In this document: positions 22,301 through 32,315 of the stretch, in pieces | How the letters are laid out: every line of letters begins with the position of its first letter | How positions within the stretch are numbered: position 1 is the first letter of the stretch | Assembly: GCA_021779855.1 (NCBI GenBank) | Contig: JAJXZW010000006.1 | Location: 40,226-104,225 of the forward strand | DNA length: 64,000 nucleotides | From: Actinomycetes bacterium | GTDB lineage: Bacteria; Actinomycetota; Acidimicrobiia; Acidimicrobiales; RAAP-2 | Direction: 5' to 3' | Translations under genes and position numbers: made by a program | Notes under the pieces: generated by a model | The model's input: only the letters and a program-made list of their open reading frames with translations | What the model was told of the DNA's origin: nothing | Database searches by the model: none

Positions 22301-24375
22301 CCGAGGGAGCGCTCGACCACCTGGCTGATGTCGAGGACGTCCACGTCGTCGCCCCGCCCGGAAGCCTTCACGGCGTCGTCGAGCATGATCATGCAGAACG
22401 GGCAGGCCGTCGAGATCACGTCGGCGCCGGTGGCGAGGGCCTCCTCGGTCCGCTCGAGGTTCACTCGCTTGCCGATGGACTCCTCCATCCACATCCGCGC
22501 GCCGCCGGCCCCGCAGCAGAAACCCCGCTCGCGGTGACGGCGCATCTCGACCGTGGTGGCCCCGGGCACGGCGCCGATGACCGAGCGGGGCTCGTCGAAG
22601 ACCCGGTTGTGTCGGCCCAGATAGCACGGGTCGTGGTAGGTGACCGTCCCGGAGAAGTTGACCCCCGGGGTGAGCCGCCCCGTGGCCACGAGGTGGCCGA
22701 GCAGCTCGGCGTGGTGGATCACCTCGAACTCCCCGCCGAGGGCCGGGTACTCGTTCTTGATCGTGTTGAAGCAGTGGGGGCAGCTCGCCACGACCCTGGT
22801 GGCCTTCGCGCCCTTCAGGGTCTCGATGTTCGCCTTGGCCATCTCCTGGAACAGGTACTCGTTGCCCATGCGCCGGGCCGGATCGCCGGTGCAGGACTCG
22901 CGCGGGCCGAGGATCCCGAACGTGATCCCGGCCCGGTGGAGCATGCGTGCCGTCGAGACGATCTGGGCGCGGCCGCGCTCGTCGAGCGCTCCCGCGCAGC
23001 CCACCCAGTAGAGGTACTCGAGATCGTCGGGGATCTCGCCCTCGACGACGGGCACCTCGAAGTCGAGGGCGCCGAGCCACTCGGTGCGCTTGCTCGCCCC
23101 GAGCCCCCACGGGTCGCCCTGGTTCTCCATGTTGCGCAGCAGCAGTGCCGCCTCGCTGGGGAACCGGCTCTCCATCAGCACCTCGTAGCGGCGCATGTCG
23201 ATGATGGCGTCGACGTGCTCGATGTCGACCGGGCACTGCTCGACGCAGCTCCCGCAGGTCGTGCACGACCACAGGACGTCGGGGTCGATCGTCGTGGGCA
23301 CGAGGGTCGCCACTTCCCCCTGGGCACCGGAGAGGAGGCGGTCGGCCGAGGCGAACATCGTGTCGCGCAGACCCATCACGAGCAGCTTGGGGCTGAGGGG
23401 CTTGCCGGTGTTCCACGCGGGGCAGACGCTCTGACAGCGCCCGCACTCGGTGCACGTCGCCAGGTCCAGCAGCTGCTTCCAGGTGAAGTCCTCGATCCGG
23501 CCCGCGCCGAAGGTCGTGTCCTCGGTGACGTGCTCCATGTCCATGTCGGGGGTCTTGTCGAGCCCGCCGAGGGCCCGGGGCCGGCGCGAGAAGGCGACGT
23601 TGACCGGCGCCATGAAGATGTGCAGGTGCTTGGAGTACGAGACGAAGACCAGGAAGCCCGCGATCACCGCGATGTTCGCGAGCACGAAGACCGCCTCGAG
23701 CACCGAGTTCACCCCGACCCCGAGGGGGGCGAGCCAGCCCGCGACGACCTTGCTCGCAAAGGCCCAGGGCGACGCGAGCGAGGCGAGGGCCCGCGAGGCC
23801 TGGGCCGGGGCGTAGCCCACCCAGCCCGAGCGCATGAACGGGAAGTGGCCGGTGTCGATCTGGGCGCCCCGGTAGAGCAGGAGCGTGACGATTACGAGAC
23901 CGATGAGCAGCAGCGTCAGCCAGGCCGCCCCGGTGTGGCTGCCGTAGAAGCGGCTCTGGCGCTCCTTGCGCGCGGGGGCGTTCACCAGCCGGATGACCGA
24001 GAAGACGACGAGCGCCACGAGCACGGCCGTGGCGAAGAAGTCCTCCAAGAAGGCGAGCCAGTTGTCGGTGCCGATGAGCGGGATGTGGAAGTCTCGGTCG
24101 AACAGGGCCCCGTAGGCCTCGACGATGGTGGCGAGCAGGATGGTGAAGCCCCACATCGTGAAGAAGTGCGCGACGCCCGGGATAGTCCAGCGCAGGAGCT
24201 TGCGCTGTCCCGCGACCTCGACGACCTCGACCTCGGTCGCCCGCGCGAGGTTCGGACGACGATCCGGCGCGGGCCGGCCCGTGCGGATGAGCCGGCTCAG
24301 CCAGTAGAAGCGTCGACCGGCGACCGCGAAGCAGAGCGCGGTTATCGCGAGCCCAATGACGATGCGCGCGAGCAC
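22297..24375 (-). CDS. (Fe-S)-binding heterodisulfide-reductase-like oxidoreductase with N-terminal membrane domain
   Basis: TM segments, two CxxCxxCxxxCP ferredoxin motifs ([24 protein letters not shown]), two CCG domains ([20 protein letters not shown]). Confidence 0.9.
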   Translation of the reverse strand: MLARIVIGLAITALCFAVAGRRFYWLSRLIRTGRPAPDRRPNLARATEVEVVEVAGQRKLLRWTIPGVAHFFTMWGFTILLATIVEAYGALFDRDFHIPLIGTDNWLAFLEDFFATAVLVALVVFSVIRLVNAPARKERQSRFYGSHTGAAWLTLLLIGLVIVTLLLYRGAQIDTGHFPFMRSGWVGYAPAQASRALASLASPWAFASKVVAGWLAPLGVGVNSVLEAVFVLANIAVIAGFLVFVSYSKHLHIFMAPVNVAFSRRPRALGGLDKTPDMDMEHVTEDTTFGAGRIEDFTWKQLLDLATCTECGRCQSVCPAWNTGKPLSPKLLVMGLRDTMFASADRLLSGAQGEVATLVPTTIDPDVLWSCTTCGSCVEQCPVDIEHVDAIIDMRRYEVLMESRFPSEAALLLRNMENQGDPWGLGASKRTEWLGALDFEVPVVEGEIPDDLEYLYWVGCAGALDERGRAQIVSTARMLHRAGITFGILGPRESCTGDPARRMGNEYLFQEMAKANIETLKGAKATRVVASCPHCFNTIKNEYPALGGEFEVIHHAELLGHLVATGRLTPGVNFSGTVTYHDPCYLGRHNRVFDEPRSVIGAVPGATTVEMRRHRERGFCCGAGGARMWMEESIGKRVNLERTEEALATGADVISTACPFCMIMLDDAVKASGRGDDVDVLDISQVVERSLG

Positions 24376-24954
24376 TCAGCCCTCCTCTCGGGGCGCGAAG
24401 TTCTCCGAGTAGCGGCTCGGGGTGGGGCCGCGCTGGCCCTTGTACTTCGAGCCCAGCCCGCGCGCGCCGTAGGGGCGCTCGGCCGGCGTGGTCATCTGGA
24501 AGAAGGAGACCTGGCCGATCTTCATGCCCGGATACAGGGTGATCGGCAGGTTGGCCACGTTGCTGAGCTCGAGGGTGATATGCCCATCCCAGCCGGCGTC
24601 GATGAATCCGGCCGTCGAGTGGATGACGAGCCCGAGGCGCCCGAGCGAGGACTTGCCGTCGAGCCGACCCACGAGGTCGTCAGGCAATCCGATGCGCTCG
24701 GTGGTCGAGCCCAGCATGAACTCGCCGGGGTGCAGAATCATCGGCTCGTCCTCGCCTACATCGATCAGCTCGGTGAGATCCTCTTGGGCCTCGCGCACGT
24801 CGATCACGCGCTGGGTGTGGTTGCGAAAGACGCGAAAGTAGCGGTCGACGTGCACGTCGACCGAGCTCGGCTGGATGCAGTCGTCGCTCGTCGGCTCGAC
24901 GATGAGCCGCCCGCTCGCCAGGGCCTCCCTGATGGACCGGTCCGAGAGCACCAT
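24376..24954 (-). CDS. dcd: dCTP deaminase
   Basis: [21 protein letters not shown]...[41 protein letters not shown]. Confidence 0.95.
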   Translation of the reverse strand: MVLSDRSIREALASGRLIVEPTSDDCIQPSSVDVHVDRYFRVFRNHTQRVIDVREAQEDLTELIDVGEDEPMILHPGEFMLGSTTERIGLPDDLVGRLDGKSSLGRLGLVIHSTAGFIDAGWDGHITLELSNVANLPITLYPGMKIGQVSFFQMTTPAERPYGARGLGSKYKGQRGPTPSRYSENFAPREEG

Positions 24955-25766
24955 CGGACCGACGATACTCGCTGGTAGGAGGGCCTCTCGTGGCCAGGCG
25001 AGGACTCGGTGGCGGAAGTTGCGCCGCCCGCTTCAGGGGAACACGGTGGCGAAGCCCACGAGGACCGCCCAGATCGCCTAAAGACGTGTGCGCGTCACGT
25101 CGGGACCGCCCGCGTCCGCTCGTTCACCTAGATCAGAGAGTGGGGAGGACGAGGGTCCGGAGTCAGCGGGAGTGGCCGGCCGTCGGCTCGTCGAGGAACA
25201 GGAGCCAGCCCGTGGAGGATGGCCCGGGCTGCCATGAGGCGCGGGCCAAGCCGCTCGAGAGCGCGTAGACCGAAGCCTTCGTTTACTGCGAGGAAGAGGG
25301 CCCCGAGCAGCAAGTCATCGCGCACGCGGCTATCACGCCCCCTAGACCGAAGAACCGCCCGTGGAAGTGCGGTTCTCCCAGACCGTGAACCGGCGACCGA
25401 GGATCTTCCGCCGCGAGACGATTCGCGAAGCCTGCGTCACCAGCGCGGTGTAGCGCACCACGTCGGCCCCCGCGACGAAAGCGCGGCCCGCCGTCGGCAC
25501 GACGCGTCGTAAGGATGCCGGCGTTGGTGGTCTCACCCGCCCCGTCCGAGCCAAGCGGGCAACACCTCACCAGCGCGCGCCGCGAGGCCGAGGCAGCCGA
25601 CGGCCCGGACGTCCGCGCCCACGCAGACCTTGATCAGACTCTCGTCACGGTCGCGTCGTCGACCACGATGCGCCCCTCGCTCGACGGCCGTCCCTACGGG
25701 GACGAGGGCCGCCCCGGGCCCGGGCCCGGCTTTCGGGGCGTCGAGGGCGGTTCGTACACTGGACCA

Positions 25767-26441
25767 GTGAGCCGACGCGACCCGCTGAACCTTCGCCACA
25801 GCGTGGCCCGCGAGTGGGTGGTCGGCTTCGTCGCCCTCGCCGTGACGATCGCCGTGATCGCCGTCGCCGCCTCGCTCGGGAAGATCGGCCACGCCCCCGT
25901 CCACCGGCAGATCATCGCGTGGACCGGCGCGGTCCTGGTGGTCGTCGTCGGCTCCTACGCCGTGCGCCACCTAGCCACCGCCCTCGGCCGGGTCGTCGCG
26001 AACGGCCGCAGCCTCGGGGCCGGCGCCTCGATCCGGCTCGTGGCGAGCGGCTTCGGCTACCTCATCATCATCTTCTCCTTCTTCGGGACGCTCGGCCTCT
26101 CCCTCACCCACCTGCTCGTCGGGGCGGGCCTGGTGGGCGTCGTCCTCGGCATCGCCGCCCAGCAGAGCCTGGCGAACATCTTTGCGGCAGTCGTGCTGCT
26201 CTTCGCCCGCCCGTTCGTGGTCGGCGACACCATCCGCATCCGATCGGGCGTCGTCGGGACGATGGACGTGACCGTCCTCGGCATCGGCCTTACGTACGTG
26301 ACAGTGAAGACCGAGGACGGCGTCCTCAAGATCCCGAACTCGATCATGCTGGGCTCCGGAATTGGCCAAACGATCGACGTAGGGGGAATGACCCGCTATC
26401 CCGAACCGACCTCGGAGGCCGACGACCCCGCCGGGGAGTAG
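25767..26441 (+). CDS. MscS-family mechanosensitive channel
   Basis: GAGLVGVVLGIAAQQSLANIFAAVVLLFARPFVVGDTIRI; canonical MscS core. Confidence 0.88.
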   Translation: MSRRDPLNLRHSVAREWVVGFVALAVTIAVIAVAASLGKIGHAPVHRQIIAWTGAVLVVVVGSYAVRHLATALGRVVANGRSLGAGASIRLVASGFGYLIIIFSFFGTLGLSLTHLLVGAGLVGVVLGIAAQQSLANIFAAVVLLFARPFVVGDTIRIRSGVVGTMDVTVLGIGLTYVTVKTEDGVLKIPNSIMLGSGIGQTIDVGGMTRYPEPTSEADDPAGE

Positions 26442-26485
26442 ACCCGCCATCCGCCCCCGTCACGCTTGGTACCATGGTGGGCCTT

Positions 26486-26559
26486 GCGGGTGTAGTTCAG
26501 CGGCAGAACATCAGCTTCCCAAGCTGAGAACGCGGGTTCGATTCCCGTCGCCCGCTCCA
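26486..26559 (+). tRNA. tRNA-Gly (anticodon CCC), CCA encoded
   Basis: GCGGGTG TA GTTC AGCGGCA GAAC A TCAGC TTCCCAA GCTGA GAAC GCGGG TTCGATT CCCGT CGCCCGC T CCA folds as a cloverleaf. Confidence 0.95.
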
Positions 26560-26784
26560 ACATCACTCCTGATCTTCAGGATGATTTCTCAAAGTCGTGC
26601 GTGACGCTCACGCTGTAACGACGCCGAATTGATCAGGACATTCACTTTCGATCCTGCCCAGAACCTGCCCAACGATGCTCGCAGATTGATCAATCCCTCT
26701 CGCCAATGAGTAAGTAGGTGACGGCCGCCGCAGATTCTCGGGCTTGCTCCTAACCAACGTACGCACTTTCGTCCATTCGTGTTA

Positions 26785-28011
26785 TCAGTGTGGGCGGTTG
26801 ATTTCGGGTTGCGCGGCCTGAACTCGTCGTCGCCCCGCACGAGTGGCGAAGGCGTCGACGGCGGCCAGGACATCGGGGGCACGCCACAGTCGATCGCGCT
26901 TCTTGTTGGTGAACTCGACGAGGACACCGGCCTCCACCAACGGCTCGATGACCCGGTAGGTGTTGGTCGATGCGATGTCGAGTTCGGTGGCGATCAGGTT
27001 GGCGTTGAGGACCGGGTGGCGCACGAGGAGGTCCGCGACTCGCCAGGCGTGAGCGTTGCGACGCGCGTGGATGCGCTCATTCCACTCCGCCCGAATGGTC
27101 CGAAGATCTTCGACCAGTCGACGGCCGTTATCGATGGCGGAGAAGGACGCCATGCCAAAGCGCTCGACAATCGGGATGAGGTCGCCGGCTCGATACGCGC
27201 TCAGCGCCGCGAAGTATGCATCAATGTCGGCGAGCAGACCAGCCGAAACCGGAACGGTCACGTGACGGGTCAAGCCCTTGTTGCGAAGCTGCGCGTGCAC
27301 CAGTGCTCGTCCCGTGCGACCGTTCCCGTCGGGAAACGGGTGAATCGTCTCGAACTGGGCGTGGGCGATCGCGGCGTGAGCGAGAACGGGGATGTCGTTG
27401 CGGCCGATGAAGGCAACGAGGTCGTCGATCAGAGCCGGAACGTGTCGCTCGTGAGGAGGAACGAAGGCCGCTCCGTGCGGACCGTAGTCCGAGCCACCGA
27501 TCCAGCCCTGCTCGTGGCGCCACTGTCCAGTGATTTCGGCACGAGTGTCGTGAAGCAACGCCGCATGCATAGCGAGGATGGCTTCAGCGTCAATTCGGTC
27601 TGCGAGCGCCAATGCCGCGGTCATGGCGCGTTGATTGGCGACGATCAACGACGCGTTGCGCGTTCCCACTCCCAGTTCGGCCTCGGCGATGGCGCGAGCC
27701 GACGCGGTCAGGTGCTCGATCTTCGACGATGCGGCCGACTCAGAGCGCAGGAGAACTGAGGCGAACGGGGCGATCTCGTGACCCATATCGGCATCGAACC
27801 GCGCGATCTCGGCTCCCGCGTCATCCGCCTGGGCGAGCAATTCCGTGGGCAGCTCGACCACGGCGTCTCGAATGCGGGGTACCAGCGCCGCCTCATAGGG
27901 ACCTCGATGACGATCTCGCATGCGACGGGACATGGCGTCAGTGGGCTGCGACTCCCACGGGAGGCTCTCGTATTCGAGCGGCGGCCATGCTGGACGACGT
28001 GATACCAACAC
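26785..28011 (-). CDS. Fic-family protein (AMPylation domain plus C-terminal winged helix)
   Basis: Fic motif HPFPDGNGRTGR; N-terminal Fic_N-like region; C-terminal ATELDIASTNTYRVIEPLVEAGVL wHTH. Confidence 0.92.
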   Translation of the reverse strand: MLVSRRPAWPPLEYESLPWESQPTDAMSRRMRDRHRGPYEAALVPRIRDAVVELPTELLAQADDAGAEIARFDADMGHEIAPFASVLLRSESAASSKIEHLTASARAIAEAELGVGTRNASLIVANQRAMTAALALADRIDAEAILAMHAALLHDTRAEITGQWRHEQGWIGGSDYGPHGAAFVPPHERHVPALIDDLVAFIGRNDIPVLAHAAIAHAQFETIHPFPDGNGRTGRALVHAQLRNKGLTRHVTVPVSAGLLADIDAYFAALSAYRAGDLIPIVERFGMASFSAIDNGRRLVEDLRTIRAEWNERIHARRNAHAWRVADLLVRHPVLNANLIATELDIASTNTYRVIEPLVEAGVLVEFTNKKRDRLWRAPDVLAAVDAFATRAGRRRVQAAQPEINRPH

Positions 28012-28018
28012 ACTCTCC

Positions 28019-28048
28019 TAGTATCAGTTAGATGACTAACTGATACTA
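28019..28048. promoter_or_regulatory. Perfect inverted repeat TAGTATCAGTTAG-ATGA-CTAACTGATACTA upstream of the Fic gene
   Basis: 13-bp perfectly complementary arms, 4-nt spacer, ends 8 bp upstream of the Fic start. Confidence 0.75.
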
Positions 28049-28317
28049 ACACCTCACCGAATTCTTGTATCGTGGATCAGTAAAGTGAGTCCCCGCCGTC
28101 TGATCGACAAGAACCGACTTCCGAACCAGTTGAGACTCTTCTGGGACCAAGGAGTGTCAGTCAACCGGTCCAACCGAACCGGGGCAGCCCCTTGAACTCA
28201 AGAGCCAAGGTGGACAAGAAACCCGGGGCGGGTCAAGATGTCAACTAAAGCGACAGCAGTCCCATGTAATGAAATGCCTCGTGCCGGGAGTAATCCAAGC
28301 GTGGGGATGAGACTGGG

Positions 28318-29756
28318 TTCAACCGGTGGAAGCAACACCTGCCTAAGGGAGAGATCGTAGATGCTCGTCGAGGGCCTCGGCGGGTGTTCGCCAGCCGAGG
28401 ATCTTTCGGGGTCGTGTGTTGAGGGTGTGGGCGACCGCTGCGAGTTCCTCGGCGCTCCAGCGCGACACGTCGGTCCCCTTCGGGAAGTATTGGCGCAGCA
28501 GTCCGTTGGTGTTTTCGTTTGTGCCGCGCTGCCAAGGACTGTGCGGATCGGCGAAGTAGACCGGTAACCCGGTTTCGACGGTGAAGGCGGCGTGTGCCGA
28601 GAGCTCCTTGCCGCGGTCCCAGGTGAGTGATCTCAACAACTCCCGAGGCAGATGGGTGATCGTGTTCGAGAGCGCGTTCTTCATGGTGATGGCGCCGTAG
28701 CCGGCGAGGGCGGGGCCGTTCTTCTTCGTCTGTTGGAAGCGATAGCCCTCTTCGCGGGGCAGGTGAACCAGCATCGTGAAGCGGGTGGTTCGCTCGACGA
28801 GGGTTCCGATGGCCGAGCGCTCTAGACCGATGATGAGATCGCCCTCCCAGTGGCCGGGCACGCAGCGATCCTCGGCCTCGGGCGGTCGTTCGGCGATCAT
28901 CACCTCGGGAGTCACGTGGGCCCACGAAGCCTGGCGCGCGCGGGCGCGCGGAACTCGCAGTGCCCGCCCCGTGCGCAAGCAGGCAACGAGCTCGCGCTTC
29001 AATGCGCCGCGCCCCTCGACGTAGAGGGCCTGGTAGATGGCCTCGTGGGAGATGCGCATGGTCTCATCATGGGGGAAGTCGAGCACTAGGCGCCTCGAGA
29101 TCTGCTCGGGGCTCCAGGCGAGTGACCACCGGCGGTCCTTGCGGTGCGGCTTGCCTCGGCCGGCCCAGGGTTTGGTCATAGGACCAGCGACGGTTCTGCC
29201 GTCGGGCAGGCGAACCTGACCAGCGAGGCGCTCTTGCACGTAGTCGCGCAGGGCCGGGTTCGACACCATCTTGGCGGTCTTGGGACGCTGGGCCTGGAGT
29301 TCCGCCTTCCACTGGGCGACCGACGCCCGGTAGTCGAGCTTGCCGCCCCGCGTCGCCGCGTTGCGACGCAGCTCGCGCGACACGGTCGAGGGGTGACGTC
29401 CGATCCGTCGTGCGATCAATCGCACGCCCTCGCCACGCGCCTTCAACAGCGCGATCTCTTCACGCTCGCTGAAGGACAGGTAACGACCGGACAGGGGTGC
29501 GAGATCGATGGACGCCATCCCTCCACGATGGCGGAACCACCGTGCCCCCACCGCCTGAGACGCACCCACTCGCGCCGCGGCCTCCTCGCTGGTGACTCCC
29601 TTGGCGATCTCCAACCAAAAGAGCCGCTCGATCTCTCGCCGGAACGTCGGAGCACCGGGAGACTTCATCATCTCCCGCCCCGTCAGTTCCTTCATCCACC
29701 CTGCTGGCCGTCCCATCAACACCCCCCTCATCGAGGCGTTGCGACGACCGATTGAA
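28318..29756 (-). mobile_element. IS30-family insertion sequence (ends approximate)
   Basis: Imperfect terminal repeats: left TTCAACCGGTGGAAGCAAC (28318..28336) versus reverse complement of 29738..29756 TTCAATCGGTCGTCGCAAC (15/19). Confidence 0.55.
28343..29731 (-). CDS. IS30-family transposase, apparently intact
   Basis: MRGVLMGRPAGWMKELTGREMMKSPGAP...; HWEGDLIIGLERSAIGTLVERTTRF; YFADPHSPWQRGTNENTNGLLRQYFPKGTD. Confidence 0.95.
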   Translation of the reverse strand: MRGVLMGRPAGWMKELTGREMMKSPGAPTFRREIERLFWLEIAKGVTSEEAAARVGASQAVGARWFRHRGGMASIDLAPLSGRYLSFSEREEIALLKARGEGVRLIARRIGRHPSTVSRELRRNAATRGGKLDYRASVAQWKAELQAQRPKTAKMVSNPALRDYVQERLAGQVRLPDGRTVAGPMTKPWAGRGKPHRKDRRWSLAWSPEQISRRLVLDFPHDETMRISHEAIYQALYVEGRGALKRELVACLRTGRALRVPRARARQASWAHVTPEVMIAERPPEAEDRCVPGHWEGDLIIGLERSAIGTLVERTTRFTMLVHLPREEGYRFQQTKKNGPALAGYGAITMKNALSNTITHLPRELLRSLTWDRGKELSAHAAFTVETGLPVYFADPHSPWQRGTNENTNGLLRQYFPKGTDVSRWSAEELAAVAHTLNTRPRKILGWRTPAEALDEHLRSLP

Positions 29757-30309
29757 TTCACCGAGTCCACGAAACTCACGGTGGAGCGCTCCGAACTCTT
29801 CTGATCAGACGTTCGAGGAGTTCTACCGGGCACACTACGTCGCGGTTGCGCGCTTCGTCGCGAGACGAGTTCCCTCCTCATCACGCGATGAGGTGGTTTC
29901 TCAAACGTTTGTCGTCGCATGGAGGAAGTTCTCGCACGCACCATCCCCAAGCCTCGCGTGGCTCTACAGAATCGCCAGCCACGAAGTTGCCCACGAGCAC
30001 CGCCGTCTCGCTCGCCATCCCACAGCGCACGATCCACATCCCGATTCGATCACCCATGTCCAGTCGCATGTCGACGTCATCCTCATCGATGCAATGCAGG
30101 AACTCTCCAAGAGCGATGTTGAGATTCTTCGACTCGTGCACTGGGAGCAATTGGCCCGATCAGACATCGCGTCGATGCTCGGAATATCAGTCGGTACCGT
30201 CAACGTCCGCTATCACCGTGCGACTCGCCGCCTCGTAGATGCACTGCGACGTCGAGAACACCCAATTGTCTTGCCCGATAGAGATTCCAGGAGAACAAAT
30301 GACCGATGA
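29752..30309 (+). CDS. Sigma-70 family (ECF-like) RNA polymerase sigma factor; start uncertain (TTG next to IS end)
   Basis: SDQTFEEFYRAHYVAVARFVARRVPSSSRDEVVSQTFVVAWRKF; LGISVGTVNVRYHRATRRL region 4. Confidence 0.82.
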   Translation: MNSPSPRNSRWSAPNSSDQTFEEFYRAHYVAVARFVARRVPSSSRDEVVSQTFVVAWRKFSHAPSPSLAWLYRIASHEVAHEHRRLARHPTAHDPHPDSITHVQSHVDVILIDAMQELSKSDVEILRLVHWEQLARSDIASMLGISVGTVNVRYHRATRRLVDALRRREHPIVLPDRDSRRTNDR

Positions 30310-31489
30310 CCTTCACGAGCTCCTTGATGAACTCTTCGACCAGCTCGATCCACTCGACTCCACCGCGGAGAGCCAGATCGCGCTATCAGAGGACTCCGTC
30401 TGGAGGACCGTGAGAGAGGAAGCTCGGACCGGTCGACGGAAGGTGGTGCTCGCCGGTTCGGCCGCCACTGCCCTCACGGTTCTCGCCGCAATGCTCCCGG
30501 TGCTGTTGACAAACACGGAGGTAACGAGCGCAGCGGCGGCGGTGCTCACCCGCGCTGCGGCGTCGAGCGCACGTTACAACGCGCTTACCCCTCTCGCGCC
30601 CGGTCAGTACTACTACCAAGAGAACTCGGTGTCGCTCGCCTGCACGTTCTCGAGCCCGGGACTTCCGACAGGGGACCAGATCTCGTACGTCTCGACAGGG
30701 ACGGTCCAGAGTTGGATCGGTGTCCACGGTGAAGGGCGAGTCTCAATCACGCCTTCCCCGTTGGGAGTGGACGGGAGCCACTTCTCGACGCCGGGTGACG
30801 AGTCCCTCTGGGTGGCCGCGGGTCGACCGTACATTCCCTGCGCTCTCAACAACTCGGCGAACTCGCTCGTCGGCAATTCGGCCAATCTGAACCCAAATGC
30901 GCAAGGGCAGATCGGAAAGTACGAGTCGTCGGGTTCGGGGTTCTTCGGCTTCGGGTTCACTCTCGCCAGTTCCAGCCTCTCATCCATCACTGGTGGCGCG
31001 GCCAATATCGACGCTCTCCCAACCAACCCCGATGAGCTGGGGCGCCTTCTCGCAGATGGTCAAGTCAACCTCGACGGCTCAATGGCCGGCTCTCCTCAGA
31101 TCTGCCCGGTGGGCGGAACTGCCGGGGAAGGCGTCGGTTGTTCCACGACGCAGGAGGTGCAGGTCCTCGAGCGACTCCTCCAACTGCCCGACGCGTCCGG
31201 AACGCTGGCACCAATTTTGTATCAGGTCTTGAGTCAGCTGCCAGGAGCGACGCTCACCGCGAACGTTGTCGATTCGATGGGGCGCAGTGGCAAGTCCGTC
31301 TCAGTCCCGATTGGCGGTGATGAAGTCCTTAGCGTCACCCTCAGCCCCTCAACCGGAACCCTTCTAGCCTGCGCGGTGTCTCAACTTCCCTCTCAGGGAA
31401 GGGCGCCGAGTCCTTCGTCACCCGCTGACCAGATTACGTACGGCCCCATCACCGTCGTCTCAGGTCTTGGCAATGTTCCCACAAGTTGA
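30299..31489 (+). CDS. Membrane-anchored protein with large extracytoplasmic domain, probable sigma-partner (CU044_5270-like)
   Basis: Overlaps sigma gene by 11 nt; single TM VVLAGSAATALTVLAAMLPVLLTN then ~320 aa exported region. Confidence 0.65.
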   Translation: MTDDLHELLDELFDQLDPLDSTAESQIALSEDSVWRTVREEARTGRRKVVLAGSAATALTVLAAMLPVLLTNTEVTSAAAAVLTRAAASSARYNALTPLAPGQYYYQENSVSLACTFSSPGLPTGDQISYVSTGTVQSWIGVHGEGRVSITPSPLGVDGSHFSTPGDESLWVAAGRPYIPCALNNSANSLVGNSANLNPNAQGQIGKYESSGSGFFGFGFTLASSSLSSITGGAANIDALPTNPDELGRLLADGQVNLDGSMAGSPQICPVGGTAGEGVGCSTTQEVQVLERLLQLPDASGTLAPILYQVLSQLPGATLTANVVDSMGRSGKSVSVPIGGDEVLSVTLSPSTGTLLACAVSQLPSQGRAPSPSSPADQITYGPITVVSGLGNVPTS

Positions 31490-31661
31490 AGGGACTGTCT
31501 CGTTACGGGAGTCAGCCTTCCGGAGTAGGGGTCGCGAGTTCGTTCCCCACTGTTCACATCACCTGGTCGCACTGCGCCATCGTCACGTGTCACGACCGTG
31601 ACGCCGCGGGACAGGCCCCGCCCATGCTCGACGCCGTCGACGGGCGGGTCGCCGACCCACG

Positions 31662-32315
31662 CTAGGAGCGGCGCCGGCGCGCGAGGCGCGCGAGCACCAG
31701 GGCCGCCACGCCCGCGACGGCGAGGGGCTTGAGGACCCGGCGCGCGAGCGAGGAACCGCCGGTCCCGAGCAGGTCGATCGGGGCCGCCCGGACCGGCTCG
31801 ACGTGGCGCACCTCGCCGTCGTCCCCGGGCGAGGGCGCGGCGCGCGTCGGGGCCGCGTCCCCGGCCAGTACCGTCGACTCGAGGTTGGCCACGAACTGGT
31901 CGAGCAGCTTGGCCGAGACGTCGGCCAGGACGCCGCGGCCGAACTGGGCGACCTTGCCCGAGACCGACAGGTCCGTCACGACGCTCACCCGCGTCCCGGT
32001 GTCGCTCGGCGTCATGGTCGCAGTGATCAGGGCACTCGCGTTGCCCTGACCGCGCGACTCGCGCCCCTCGGCGCGCAGCGACACGCGGTGGGCGACCTCG
32101 TCAACCTCGACGAAGCGCGCCGCGCCCTGGTAGGAGGTCGTGATCGGGCCGACCTTGACCTTGACCACGCCGCGGTACTCGTCGCCCTCGACCTCGCGCA
32201 GTTCGGCGCCGGGCAGGCACGGGGCGATCCTCTCCACGTCGGTCAGCACCGCCCACGCGCGCTCGATCGGGACGGCGACCTCGAAGTCGTTGGTCAGTTC
32301 CACAAGGTCTCCCAT
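31662..32315 (-). CDS. coxG: CoxG/SRPBCC family protein with C-terminal hydrophobic anchor
   Basis: MGDLVELTNDFEVAVPIERAWAVLTDVERIAPCLPGAELREVEGDEYRGVVKVKVGPI. Confidence 0.85.
   Translation of the reverse strand: MGDLVELTNDFEVAVPIERAWAVLTDVERIAPCLPGAELREVEGDEYRGVVKVKVGPITTSYQGAARFVEVDEVAHRVSLRAEGRESRGQGNASALITATMTPSDTGTRVSVVTDLSVSGKVAQFGRGVLADVSAKLLDQFVANLESTVLAGDAAPTRAAPSPGDDGEVRHVEPVRAAPIDLLGTGGSSLARRVLKPLAVAGVAALVLARLARRRRS

Noticed and set aside
26589-26927. Possible integrase remnant just 3' of the tRNA-Gly (ORF 26589..26927 minus)
   Set aside because: No tyrosine-recombinase catalytic motifs visible; overlaps the Fic 3' end.
26486-31600. Duplicated tRNA 3' end (attR) bounding the post-tRNA stretch
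   Set aside because: I did not find a second copy of the tRNA 3' sequence by eye; an exact-match search is needed.
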